A DNA stretch of 22,674 bases. Origin: JAYZQT01 sp964412235. Lineage in GTDB: Bacteria > Pseudomonadota > Alphaproteobacteria > MPNO01 > UBA830. Position numbers and translations under genes: made by a program. Positions 1 through 6,823 of this stretch are shown here, one piece after another (the first letter of the stretch is position 1; every line of letters starts with the position of its first letter). The notes under the pieces were generated by a model. The model had not been told where the DNA came from, searched no databases, and saw only the letters and a program-made list of their open reading frames with translations. The stretch lies in the NCBI GenBank assembly GCA_964412235.1, contig CAYPNT010000045.1, positions 1 through 22,674 of the forward strand, read 5' to 3'.

Positions 1-55
1 AGAGCAGAAGCCTTCCAAGCTTACGACGAGGGTTCGATTCCCTTCACCCGCTCCA
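1..55 (+). tRNA. tRNA-Gly(TCC), 3' part
   Basis: This is the 3' two-thirds of a glycine tRNA; the 5' part lies outside the window. The anticodon loop CTTCCAA is at 12-18 with anticodon TCC at 14-16. It is followed by the variable loop, the T-arm GGGTTCGATTCCC (30-42) and an acceptor strand ending CTCCA at 51-55, so the CCA end is encoded in the DNA. It faces the class II aldolase gene tail to tail, and the two overlap by 12 bases: the aldolase stop codon lies in this tRNA. Confidence 0.93.
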
Positions 56-814
56 GTCCAGCTCTCCGCCATCAAAAAGAGCTTCAGACCAAGACCTAGG
101 AATGATATGGGCATTTGCGGCTCTATCCACATAGTATTTCCATAGTTTATTTACATGCGCTGATCGGTTGAAACGCTTTAGGAACCCCTCCATTTCTTTA
201 TTGGATAGACCGATCACGTCCCCTAGTGCTGCCGCACGAAACAAAGTACTCGCGTTTTCCTCAAAATGTATACAATCGATTAATAATGAGGGCACGTTTT
301 CAGCGCACACAACAACCCCATGCGCTCTCATGAGCACGGCGTTACACGCTCCAAGCGTTTCCGCCAATGCGGACCCGGAGGCTATTGTATTAATATGCCC
401 TGGATCAGGGTGGACGGGTATACCGGTCACCCAACGCGCCGCATGGTTTCTCACAGGGACAAGACTTTGATTGTCGACAATCGTAAACATCGTCGCTATC
501 TCTGGGTGAAAATGGGCAATTGTCGAAATATCTGGTCGAGCCGCCAGGATTTGCGTGTGTATGAAGACTTCCCGCGGCGGCGCGGCTTTTTTTGGTCCCG
601 ATTTAACCGTTCCTTGAAGGTCACACACTAACAGTCGATCTGGTTCTAAAGCAGCACGTGAATCTTCATAGCTTTGGATAAGGATGCCATTGTTATGGGG
701 TAAACGTACGCTAATATGTCCAGAATAATCGATTAGCCCCTCCATATTCATTATCCGAGTACACGCAGCAACCTGTGTTCGGAGCGTCTTATAGTCTGAC
801 CGTTTATCCTTCAC
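44..814 (-). CDS. Class II aldolase/adducin-family protein (aldolase or decarboxylase)
   Basis: Cytoplasmic metal-dependent enzyme of the fuculose-phosphate aldolase (AraD/FucA) family, 256 residues. The family signature is clear: a GHISVRLP loop near 32-39, a likely catalytic Glu at E82 (PPREVFIH), and the three metal-binding histidines H101, H103 (AHFHPE) and H165 (RAHGVV). Some relatives decarboxylate dihydroxylated aromatic acids such as 3,4-dihydroxyphthalate, which would fit the aromatic genes nearby, but the substrate cannot be read from sequence. I chose the GTG start at 814 because it overlaps the upstream methyltransferase stop as GTGA and has GAGGA just before it; a TTG at 847 would extend the protein by 11 residues. 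Last gene of the six-gene minus-strand cluster. Its final codons and TGA stop lie in the tRNA-Gly 3' end. Confidence 0.85.
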   Translation of the reverse strand: MKDKRSDYKTLRTQVAACTRIMNMEGLIDYSGHISVRLPHNNGILIQSYEDSRAALEPDRLLVCDLQGTVKSGPKKAAPPREVFIHTQILAARPDISTIAHFHPEIATMFTIVDNQSLVPVRNHAARWVTGIPVHPDPGHINTIASGSALAETLGACNAVLMRAHGVVVCAENVPSLLIDCIHFEENASTLFRAAALGDVIGLSNKEMEGFLKRFNRSAHVNKLWKYYVDRAANAHIIPRSWSEALFDGGELDWSG

Positions 815-1437
815 GGTTTCCTCGCAACAACATGAAAAATATGCCAATGCTTAGAACTACCGCGTGGTGTTACAGAATCCTCCTCTTCTTCTTGAAAAAA
901 CTCAGTTACGAGTCCCGCTAAATAACCCTCTGTTTCTTCTCGAGTTAAAAAAGTTAAATCTGAGTTCGTCCGCCAACTATCACGGTCTCCATAGAATTGT
1001 CCTGAGAAACGTCCTCCCGCGCGGAGACAAGACACTATCTTTTTCCATACCGTTGGAAACGCCTTCTTGGGACATAAAGGCAAAGAAAATCCGGCATTTA
1101 TTAGATCACACATGGGCAAGTTCATTGACTCAAAACGAGCATGCTGGGTCTCTAATAAAACACCCACCGGTAAATCATTTCGAGAAAGCAAACTCCGAAA
1201 CGCTTCTTTAGATGAGTCAACTGCGAGGACATTCCATCCCCGGCGGAGAATTTCAATAGTGTCACGTCCGGAACCACAACCTAGATCAACTGCGATCCTA
1301 TCTTCACCCACTCCCTCTTCATCAAAAGCATCAAGCGCATGAATTAACGTCTTTCTGGGTGGCCGTTCACCTGTTTTTTTATAATACGCCGCCCAGTCAC
1401 CATCACATGTAGAATCAGATAAAATTCTGGCCGCCAT
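811..1437 (-). CDS. SAM-dependent methyltransferase, class I fold
   Basis: A 208-residue soluble protein with the SAM-binding motif I VDLGCGSGRD near residues 50-58, then an acidic strand end (VLAVDSS) and a later glycine-rich segment (CLRAGGRFSGQFYG). The overall form recalls TehB/UbiE-like small methyltransferases, with acceptor unknown. The ATG at 1437 is preferred over the adjacent TTG at 1440. The start lies inside the 3' end of the SDR gene (overlap about 23 bases) and the stop overlaps the aldolase GTG start, so translation is probably coupled across all three. In a catabolic operon it might demethylate or methylate a phenolic intermediate or detoxify, but nothing in the sequence decides this. 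Confidence 0.8.
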   Translation of the reverse strand: MAARILSDSTCDGDWAAYYKKTGERPPRKTLIHALDAFDEEGVGEDRIAVDLGCGSGRDTIEILRRGWNVLAVDSSKEAFRSLLSRNDLPVGVLLETQHARFESMNLPMCDLINAGFSLPLCPKKAFPTVWKKIVSCLRAGGRFSGQFYGDRDSWRTNSDLTFLTREETEGYLAGLVTEFFQEEEEDSVTPRGSSKHWHIFHVVARKP

Positions 1438-2236
1438 CAACTATCATGCCCTGGCCCGTAATATAAGCGGCCTCATCTGAACACAGGAACAGCATCGCTT
1501 TAGCCAGGTCGTGTATTGTTCCTTGTCTGGGGATCGCCTGCATATCAGTCATTGTCTTGAACATTTCACGGGGAACAGAAGGTCTTTCAACCTCTGTCTG
1601 CATTACGCCCGGCCAAAACGTATTAACTGTAATTCCGTGCGGCCCAACTTCGCGCGCCATTGACCGCGTCATGCCGATCATGGCTGCTTTTGTCGTAATG
1701 TAGTGAAGGTAGTTGGGTCGGCCCATCATCATAGTGCCCGAGGACACATTTATTATCCGGCCCCATTTAGCCTCCATCATCGGACGCACCGCGGCACGTG
1801 AACAGAGGAATGCACCGTTAACATTTACATCTACGGCCCGCTTCCATTCATCCACTGGAAGCTCCCAGAAAGGAGCCATGGTAATACGAGAAAAGACAGC
1901 CGCGTTGTTAATTAATACGTCCAGACGCCCATATTCAGTAAGTGTTTTCGACACCATCTCGTTTGCAGATCCTTCGTCAGCAACATCAACCTGAATTGCA
2001 AGTGCTTTTCCCTGCTTTTCCTCAATTTCACGTTTGACATTCTCAGCGTTGCCACCGTCAATATCTGCAATTACTGGGATTGCTCCTTGGGCCGAAAAAT
2101 AGTGGGCATAGCCACGACCGATCGCCTGCCCCGCGCCAGTAATTAAAATAACACGATCCTTAAGACTGTCATACGATGCGTTTTTATCGACGTTCATTTG
2201 GGCGTAGTCGATATACCCAATTTCTGTGTCAGACAT
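1415..2236 (-). CDS. Short-chain dehydrogenase/reductase (SDR)
   Basis: Classical SDR of 273 residues, predicted to oxidise or reduce an alcohol/ketone with NAD(P)H in the cytoplasm. Visible motifs are the cofactor loop TGAGQAIG (residues 33-40), an Asp (VIADIDGG) after strand 2 that suggests NAD(H), the NNAA motif, a catalytic Ser in NVSSGT, and the YxxxK pair in YITTK. The C-terminus GQGMIVDGGQNF is typical of FabG-like members. The start at 2236 is chosen because GGGAGAAG sits directly upstream; an in-frame start at 2269 would add 11 residues of poor quality. There is a long N-terminal extension (about 27 residues) before the Rossmann fold. Substrate unknown; the location suggests an intermediate of the same pathway as the CoA transferase and aldolase. 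Confidence 0.88.
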   Translation of the reverse strand: MSDTEIGYIDYAQMNVDKNASYDSLKDRVILITGAGQAIGRGYAHYFSAQGAIPVIADIDGGNAENVKREIEEKQGKALAIQVDVADEGSANEMVSKTLTEYGRLDVLINNAAVFSRITMAPFWELPVDEWKRAVDVNVNGAFLCSRAAVRPMMEAKWGRIINVSSGTMMMGRPNYLHYITTKAAMIGMTRSMAREVGPHGITVNTFWPGVMQTEVERPSVPREMFKTMTDMQAIPRQGTIHDLAKAMLFLCSDEAAYITGQGMIVDGGQNFI

Positions 2237-2284
2237 TATTCTTCTCCCATTTTGATAGTAGTTGTGCACGTCATTGATCTTAGT

Positions 2285-2920
2285 TCAAGTCCCTGATCCG
2301 GAAACAACGGCATCTACAACAGCGAGCAGTCCTTCCATGTCTGTATCTACTATTCCCTGATTACGCATTATTTGAACGGTTTCAAAAAGATAATCGTAGC
2401 ATCTTCCATATTTTCCAGATCCATTTGCAATATAATGTGCCTTTTCCGAAAGCGAGATTTTCCCCACGTAATTTGGATGTGTCTTAGAAACGACAAATGT
2501 CAAAGCAGATAGCGTTTCCCCGTCTACATCCACACATACCCATGTTGGCGTATAGGTATCCGTCCACATTTCCCTTTCCCATAATGGAATTAACTCCTGT
2601 TCAGCGGTCCCTTGCGGCAAACTGAATATCATTCCTTCACAATAAGCGTCTGCCTCTTTTTCTAAAGCCAAACCGAGACCAGGGTTCTCGGGGGTGCCAC
2701 GAGCATGTACAGACCAAATGCAAAATTCTCGTCTAAACCCCTTGAGAGTACCCGGCGACCGTATCGTAAATTCAAAACAAGGGCTCCACATTAGAGACCC
2801 GTACGCAAATACTCTTATTTGTGACGTATCGGGAGTTTGCTCCAGGGTAGAGGTTAATAGCTGCAAGCGTCGCGTGCCACTAAGCGGCGTAATAGGTTTT
2901 CTAGGAGGCGGATTCATCAT
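2285..2920 (-). CDS. chaC: ChaC-family gamma-glutamylcyclotransferase
   Basis: About 211 residues. ChaC enzymes cleave glutathione into 5-oxoproline and Cys-Gly. The substrate-binding signature VFAYGSLMWSP is near the N-terminus, followed by RSPGTLKGFRREFCIWS, the conserved GLGLALE segment, CEGMIFSL (region of the catalytic Glu) and LWEREM, in the order typical of bacterial ChaC. The start at 2920 (or the next ATG at 2917) follows GGACC and overlaps the end of the EamA gene by about 20 bases. A start at 2953 is also open. Its presence in a catabolic operon is unexpected; it may tune glutathione supply or act on a gamma-glutamyl derivative (inference). Confidence 0.87.
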   Translation of the reverse strand: MMNPPPRKPITPLSGTRRLQLLTSTLEQTPDTSQIRVFAYGSLMWSPCFEFTIRSPGTLKGFRREFCIWSVHARGTPENPGLGLALEKEADAYCEGMIFSLPQGTAEQELIPLWEREMWTDTYTPTWVCVDVDGETLSALTFVVSKTHPNYVGKISLSEKAHYIANGSGKYGRCYDYLFETVQIMRNQGIVDTDMEGLLAVVDAVVSGSGT

Positions 2921-3806
2921 GGTCCAATCGTTTTCTGTCGACCATAGATACACCGACTATCACCAGCGCGGTACCAGCCCACACCCACCAGGTAGGCGTT
3001 TCATTGAAAAAAAGTATGCCACTTAAGACACCGGTAAGGGTCACCAAATAATTTAGTTGCGAAGCATATGTCGGCCCCGAAAGTCTTATCATTTCAAATA
3101 AGGCGAAAAACGCCATTCCAGATATGAGTGCGTGACCAAAGACAGCAATATCGGGAGTAGTAAGAGGAAATGACGGCACATGAAAGGAGCCAGTCAGCAG
3201 TGTTACAGGTAACATTACTATTGCACCAAACCAGACCATTCCGGTCGTAAGAGACAGGGAACTTCCGGTTGCAGGACGTAAACGTTCTATTAAAATATTG
3301 GCTAGTGAGTACGTAAATGGTGCTAAAAGGCCAAATACAAGCCACGGAATCATTGAACGGTCCGGCAAACTTTCATTGGGTACAATAAAAAAGATCACAC
3401 CCAGGAACCCAAAACTTAGTCCCAGTGCTCTTACGACTGCAAAAGTTTCCATGCGCATTGTTAAACCAATGGCGTAGGTAAATATTGGGGTAAGACCCAA
3501 CACAACAGCCAACGCGCCTGCTGGTACATATTTAACCACTGTATACCAGACGACATTTGCACAAACGATCCGCAATCCTCCAATAATGATATAATAACGT
3601 ATATGCGCCATGGTCACGTTAGGAAGACTGCCCCGGACCAAACCGATTCCGGTTAATATCAGTGCCGCAATAATTGCAACCCAAAATACATAACCTAGTG
3701 GATGCACGCCGCCCTGCGTCGCAACTTTGGCAAGAGCAATAGCAGCCCCCCAACCGAGGCCACAGTAGACTAAGAGCAATAAAGAGATCGAGCGATTACG
3801 GTTCAT
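2901..3806 (-). CDS. EamA/DMT-superfamily permease
   Basis: Integral inner-membrane protein of about 301 residues with ten hydrophobic segments in two halves, each resembling the EamA repeat (for example GLGWGAAIALAKVATQGG at the start and a late LNYLVTLTGVLSGILFF). Members of the drug/metabolite transporter superfamily move amino acids, metabolites or drugs, most often as exporters; the substrate cannot be inferred. The ATG at 3806 is chosen; a TTG at 3815 would add three residues. It lies 20 bases after the CoA-transferase stop and overlaps the chaC start, so it is cotranscribed with them. Confidence 0.85.
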   Translation of the reverse strand: MNRNRSISLLLLVYCGLGWGAAIALAKVATQGGVHPLGYVFWVAIIAALILTGIGLVRGSLPNVTMAHIRYYIIIGGLRIVCANVVWYTVVKYVPAGALAVVLGLTPIFTYAIGLTMRMETFAVVRALGLSFGFLGVIFFIVPNESLPDRSMIPWLVFGLLAPFTYSLANILIERLRPATGSSLSLTTGMVWFGAIVMLPVTLLTGSFHVPSFPLTTPDIAVFGHALISGMAFFALFEMIRLSGPTYASQLNYLVTLTGVLSGILFFNETPTWWVWAGTALVIVGVSMVDRKRLDHDESAS

Positions 3807-3826
3807 CCATACCAACGTTTTCGTTT

Positions 3827-5050
3827 TCAGATGACCTTTCTCTCGCGTAGTCCAGACAACTCTTCTTTGGTTAACCCCAATTTTTCTTGAAGAACCTCAT
3901 CAGTGTGTTGTCCCACAAGGGGTGGTGCGTGACGGTAAGTCACTGGTGTCTCGCTAAAACGCATAGGGCTTCCAATAAGGTCAACACGGCGTGTGCCACC
4001 CATAGGATGTTCCATGTTTACAACAACACCCCGGTCCTTAACGTGAGCATCGTCAAACACCTGTTGAAGATTGTTTATCGGTCCACAGCCTATTTTTCTT
4101 TCCTGTAGTTTGGTTAACCATTCCTCTGACGGTCGCAATTCAAAAATTTTATCCAATTTTGGTAATAATGTATCTCGATTGCGGACCCGCGCATCATTGG
4201 TCGCAAAATCCTGATCACAAAAAAGGTCCATGCAACCAGCCAATTCGCAGAAACGCTCAAACTGGCTATCATTACCAATCGCGACAATTATGTAACCATC
4301 AGCTGTTTTAAATGGCTGATATGGCACAATGTTGGGGTGTGCATTTCCAAGCCTGCCCAGCATATTGCCATGGAGATAGTTCATTCCGACATTTGAAAGC
4401 ATAGCAACCGTCGTATCGATCATGCCGATGTCAATATATTGCCCTTCACCGGTTATCGCCGCGTGTCGCAACGCCGCATTTACAGATACACTCGCATACA
4501 TTCCCGCCATGATATCCGCAATCGGCACCCCAACTTTTTGAGGATCTCCGTCTGGTTCCCCCGTGATCGACATCATGCCCGCCATTCCCTGAATTAGAAA
4601 ATCGTACCCTGGACGCATTGCGTATGGGCCCGTTTGACCAAACCCCGTGACGGAACAGTACACTAATCTAGGGTTTTGTTTCCTTAACTTTGCATAGTCC
4701 AGATCATATTTCGCGAGGTTTCCCGTCTTAAAATTCTCTACCAATACGTCGGCGTCGGCCGCCATCCGCCGAATGATACTTGCACCCTCGGGCTTTGAGA
4801 TATCAATTGCGACAGAACGTTTGTTTCGGTTGGCACCAAGAAAATATGCGCTCTCCGTAGTGTCAATACCCTCGTCATCCTTAAAAAAAGGAGGCGAAAA
4901 TTTTCGTGTATCATCGCCGAGCCCCGGACGTTCAATTTTAATTATGTCTGCACCGAGGTCGCCTAAAATTTGAGTGCAAGTTGGTCCGGCCAATACACGC
5001 GTCAAATCTATTACGGTAACGCCCAAAAGGGGCCCTTTACTTTCAGACAT
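3827..5050 (-). CDS. CaiB/BaiF family III CoA transferase
   Basis: 407-residue enzyme of the formyl-CoA:oxalate CoA-transferase type, which transfers CoA between carboxylic acids through an aspartyl-CoA intermediate. The N-terminus carries the family pattern (LLGVTVIDLTRVLAGP, then GADIIKIERPG) and the catalytic Asp is D179 in VGVPIADIMAG. The central FGQTGPYAMRPGYD segment is also typical. Length matches the family (about 400). GGAG lies seven bases before the ATG. It is the first gene of the minus-strand cluster, divergent from the TauE/SafE genes across a 187-base gap. It likely activates or recycles an acid substrate of this operon as a CoA thioester; which acid is unknown. Confidence 0.93.
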   Translation of the reverse strand: MSESKGPLLGVTVIDLTRVLAGPTCTQILGDLGADIIKIERPGLGDDTRKFSPPFFKDDEGIDTTESAYFLGANRNKRSVAIDISKPEGASIIRRMAADADVLVENFKTGNLAKYDLDYAKLRKQNPRLVYCSVTGFGQTGPYAMRPGYDFLIQGMAGMMSITGEPDGDPQKVGVPIADIMAGMYASVSVNAALRHAAITGEGQYIDIGMIDTTVAMLSNVGMNYLHGNMLGRLGNAHPNIVPYQPFKTADGYIIVAIGNDSQFERFCELAGCMDLFCDQDFATNDARVRNRDTLLPKLDKIFELRPSEEWLTKLQERKIGCGPINNLQQVFDDAHVKDRGVVVNMEHPMGGTRRVDLIGSPMRFSETPVTYRHAPPLVGQHTDEVLQEKLGLTKEELSGLRERKVI

Positions 5051-5237
5051 ATCTATCTCCAGGTTCCGAGAGTTGTTTAGGCGATTGTGCTAAACTGGGA
5101 AAGGTTTGGTATACAAAAACTTATGGAGCTACCCTAATCCTGTCACCAGTGCGAAGTCATACATTCGACCCGACCTTCATTTCGCTGTTTGCTACTATCA
5201 GTTGTGTTTTCCAACCAACCTAACTTAAAGACATAAA

Positions 5238-6005
5238 ATGATCGAATTTCTATCAATCACTCCAGAAATCGATGGCTGGATGTTTATTGGGTTTACGGTA
5301 CTTAGTTCGATTACCGCTGCTTTCGGTGTTATTGCTGGTCTTGGGGGTGGCGTGCTGATGATTGGCGTAATGGCAATGGTTTTTCCGCCTGTCGCCCTCA
5401 TTCCCGTTCATGGAGTCATCCAAGCCGGAACCAATCTGACCAGGGTTATCATCATGCGCAGGATGATCCTGAAACAAATGATCCTCCCGTTTGCATTGGG
5501 TTCCATTCTTGGCGCGACAGTCGGCGGGAATATCGTCGTTGTACTACCCGTTTCCATAATGCAGGGCATACTTGGTGTGTTTTTATTGTACATTTGTTGG
5601 GCGCCGAAAATGACGGTCGCCCCGCCGAATAAATTGCGTTTTTTTGCGTTAGGTGGCATTGGGGCATTAATTTCTATGTTCGTTGGTGCCACGGGTACCC
5701 TCTTGGCTCCGTGGGTGCGAGGTGTTAGCGACGACCGTCGTGAGTTTGTCGCAACACATGCCGCAATAATGCTCTTTCTCCACGGTCTTAAAGTTGTCGT
5801 TTTTGTTTTTTTAGGCTTTAATTTTTTCGATTATCTTCCACTTATGGTTTGTATGGTTGCAATGAGTTTTTTTGGAAATTGGGTGGGGGTCAGTTTACTT
5901 AATCGAATGCGCGAAGAGGTTTTTCGTCGGATATTTCAGATAGCTCTAACCATCTTGTCTATTCGTCTGATATGGAGCGCAGCCGCTAAAGGCGGGTACC
6001 TTTAG
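5238..6005 (+). CDS. TauE/SafE-family membrane permease, copy 1
   Basis: 255-residue, strongly hydrophobic inner-membrane protein with two TauE/SafE (DUF81) half-repeats. The first starts with GVIAGLGGGVLMIG, followed by the ALIPVHGVIQAGTNLTR segment; the second contains FVGATGTLLAPWVRG. Family members are linked to export or uptake of sulfite, sulfoacetate, sulfonates and some organic acids. It heads the plus-strand unit divergent from the CoA transferase, and its stop TAG overlaps the start of the second copy by one base. No strong ribosome-binding site precedes this ATG. Substrate unknown. Confidence 0.9.
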   Translation: MIEFLSITPEIDGWMFIGFTVLSSITAAFGVIAGLGGGVLMIGVMAMVFPPVALIPVHGVIQAGTNLTRVIIMRRMILKQMILPFALGSILGATVGGNIVVVLPVSIMQGILGVFLLYICWAPKMTVAPPNKLRFFALGGIGALISMFVGATGTLLAPWVRGVSDDRREFVATHAAIMLFLHGLKVVVFVFLGFNFFDYLPLMVCMVAMSFFGNWVGVSLLNRMREEVFRRIFQIALTILSIRLIWSAAAKGGYL

Positions 6006-6778
6006 TGGAGAATTTTCTCGGGACTCCCAATGTAAGCCTTTTAATTTTAGCGTGCCTCACATTCGCAGCAGTTTTCACGACTTTTTTGGGTACCGTAACC
6101 GGTACTGCGGGTGGTCTGTTATTGCTTGCGATCATGACTTTCTTTTTCCCGATAGCAATACTAATACCAATACATACCGTCGTGCAGTTAGGTGCCAGCG
6201 TTAGCAGAACCTTAATGATGTGGCCCCATGTCAAAAAGTCCCTTTTGCCCCCCTTTGCGATAGGTGCTTGTGTGGGAGCATATGCCGGGGCGCAGATTTT
6301 CGTAACTCTGCCTTCAGCATTGTTACAAGGTATTTTGGCTGTTTTTATCCTAGCCGTTATGTGGACGCCACGGCTCGGAATGGGGGGACCTGAGAGATTG
6401 CGATTCGGGTTCCTTGGCCTTGCGTCTACATTCCTTGGGATTTTTGTCAGTGCCACGGGTACGTTTTTATCGCCTTTTGTAGCGTTTGCCTGCAAAGACC
6501 GGCACGTTCACGTTTCCACGATGGCGACACTTATGGGCATTACACATGTCGCCAAGCTTATCGCTTTTGGGTTTATTGGGCTGGGTATCGGGGCCTATTT
6601 GCCCCTTGTCGGATTTATGATTGTCGGCACTGTGATTGGGAATTGGATTGGCCAACGCACATTGAGCCGGATGCCGGAACGGTTATTCCGAAGGCTATTT
6701 CAGGTCCTGCTAACCCTGCTCGCGATCCGACTTCTTTTTAGCGCAATACTGGACCAATACTGGGCTAATTTATGGTAA
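6005..6778 (+). CDS. TauE/SafE-family membrane permease, copy 2
   Basis: 257-residue paralogue of the preceding gene with the same layout: TVTGTAGGLLLL, then ILIPIHTVVQLGASVSR, and in the second half FVSATGTFLSPFVAF. The start is GTG, overlapping the upstream TAG stop (TAGTG), so it is probably translated by reinitiation, and the two may form a heteromer or have split substrates. The two copies are clearly diverged in sequence, so the duplication is not recent. The stop is 45 bases before the molybdoenzyme start. Confidence 0.9.
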   Translation: MENFLGTPNVSLLILACLTFAAVFTTFLGTVTGTAGGLLLLAIMTFFFPIAILIPIHTVVQLGASVSRTLMMWPHVKKSLLPPFAIGACVGAYAGAQIFVTLPSALLQGILAVFILAVMWTPRLGMGGPERLRFGFLGLASTFLGIFVSATGTFLSPFVAFACKDRHVHVSTMATLMGITHVAKLIAFGFIGLGIGAYLPLVGFMIVGTVIGNWIGQRTLSRMPERLFRRLFQVLLTLLAIRLLFSAILDQYWANLW

Positions 6779-6823
6779 CAACCCGAGGTTTGCGCTGGTA
6801 GAAACTTCGGTTAAACTTTTGGT

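Noticed and set aside
60..83. Hairpin AGCTCT/AGAGCT just after tRNA-Gly as a terminator
   Set aside because: Twelve-base loop and no T-run on the plus strand; it also lies in the aldolase coding region.
814..847. Upstream TTG start for the aldolase, adding a Cys-rich N-terminus
   Set aside because: The GTG at 814 overlaps the preceding stop, has GAGGA upstream, and gives the usual family N-terminus.
5108..5120. TTTGGTATACAAA as a GntR-type operator before the CoA transferase
   Set aside because: Only the outer TTTG/CAAA arms match; too short and AT-rich to call without a regulator in the window.
5986..6495. 169-residue minus-strand reading frame
   Set aside because: Mirror of the second TauE/SafE gene; rich in Lys, Pro, Thr and Ala as expected from antisense of membrane-protein codons.
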